The notes under the pieces are model-generated. The model did not search any database. It was given only the letters and a program-made list of their open reading frames with translations, and had not been told where the DNA came from. From the NCBI RefSeq assembly GCF_001050275.1, contig NZ_BBYA01000009.1, positions 248,001 through 312,000 of the forward strand: DNA of 64,000 nt, given 5' to 3'. The DNA is from Leptolinea tardivitalis. Lineage in GTDB: Bacteria > Chloroflexota > Anaerolineae > Anaerolineales > Anaerolineaceae. Every line of letters starts with the position of its first letter. The first letter of the stretch is position 1. The translations under genes were made by a program, and so were the position numbers. Of the stretch, positions 63,921 through 64,000 are shown one piece after another.

Positions 63921-64000
63921 TCGGTCTGTCTCTTGTAGGATGGGATAAAACAGATTTGCATCCTTACAGCTAACATATAATTAGTGTGATGGCAACTCCT

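Overview
The window looks like chromosomal DNA of an anaerobic, fermentative, Gram-positive-walled bacterium, most likely an Anaerolineae-type member of the Chloroflexota. This is inferred from gene content, not from a marker gene. The supporting genes are an archaeal-style HMG-CoA synthase / thiolase-like / DUF35 cluster with a class II HMG-CoA reductase, a fused indolepyruvate:ferredoxin oxidoreductase with an ADP-forming acyl-CoA ligase, a secreted adhesin fused to its own sortase, an intracellular GH10 xylanase, and a sugar ABC importer without its own ATPase. No rRNA, tRNA, phage, plasmid or IS transposase gene was recognised.

Layout. 1-6.0 kb (minus strand): ADP-forming acyl-CoA ligase (cut by the window edge), fused IorA-IorB, class V aminotransferase and a Crp/Fnr regulator, with two palindromes in front of the aminotransferase. 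6.5-10.2 kb: FAD-dependent dehydrogenase, MsrA, small membrane proteins, GNAT. 10.5-14.9 kb: HMG-CoA reductase, HMG-CoA synthase, a thiolase homologue lacking its catalytic residues, an 82-bp tandem repeat, and a DUF35 zinc-ribbon protein. 15-26 kb: methyltransferase, the 1,097-residue adhesin-sortase, and a stretch rich in broken genes (a decayed DUF35 copy, an amidohydrolase with an in-frame stop, remnants of a cell-wall hydrolase-like gene and of larC) between a NucS-like nuclease, a PAS protein and a DUF4256 protein. 26-29.6 kb: lipoprotein, uracil-DNA glycosylase, GNAT, radical SAM protein, GNAT remnant. 30.0-31.3 kb: an 18-repeat CRISPR array with no cas gene in the window.

31.5-36 kb: WD40 protein, a dihydroorotate-dehydrogenase-like Fe-S flavoprotein next to a MetF-type methylenetetrahydrofolate reductase, an intact VapBC pair, and a YefM antitoxin whose YoeB toxin is broken by a 19-bp tandem duplication. 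36-48.6 kb: double-patatin protein plus GPH/MelB-type transporter, PadR-controlled membrane protein, GH10 xylanase, DUF72, RNase HI, HXXEE protein, secreted esterase, and a divergent LysR/YeiH pair with a long operator palindrome. 48.7-56.5 kb: OsmC, aldehyde dehydrogenase, a frameshifted CPBP protease, a sugar ABC importer, and a decayed MazEF-type module that keeps a perfect operator palindrome. 56.5-64 kb: DUF2817 peptidase, YfcC-type carrier, ECF sigma/anti-sigma pair, glycolytic phosphoglycerate mutase, acyltransferase 3.

How it fits together: amino-acid and peptide fermentation (IorAB with the ADP-forming ligase, aminotransferase, peptidase, YfcC carrier), sugar uptake and xylan-oligomer use, mevalonate-type isoprenoid synthesis, and a sortase-anchored cell surface. 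At least nine genes are visibly broken, in very different states of decay. Some lesions lie at homopolymers and could be sequencing errors; others (the 19-bp duplication, the diverged gene copy, the truncated remnants) cannot easily be explained that way.
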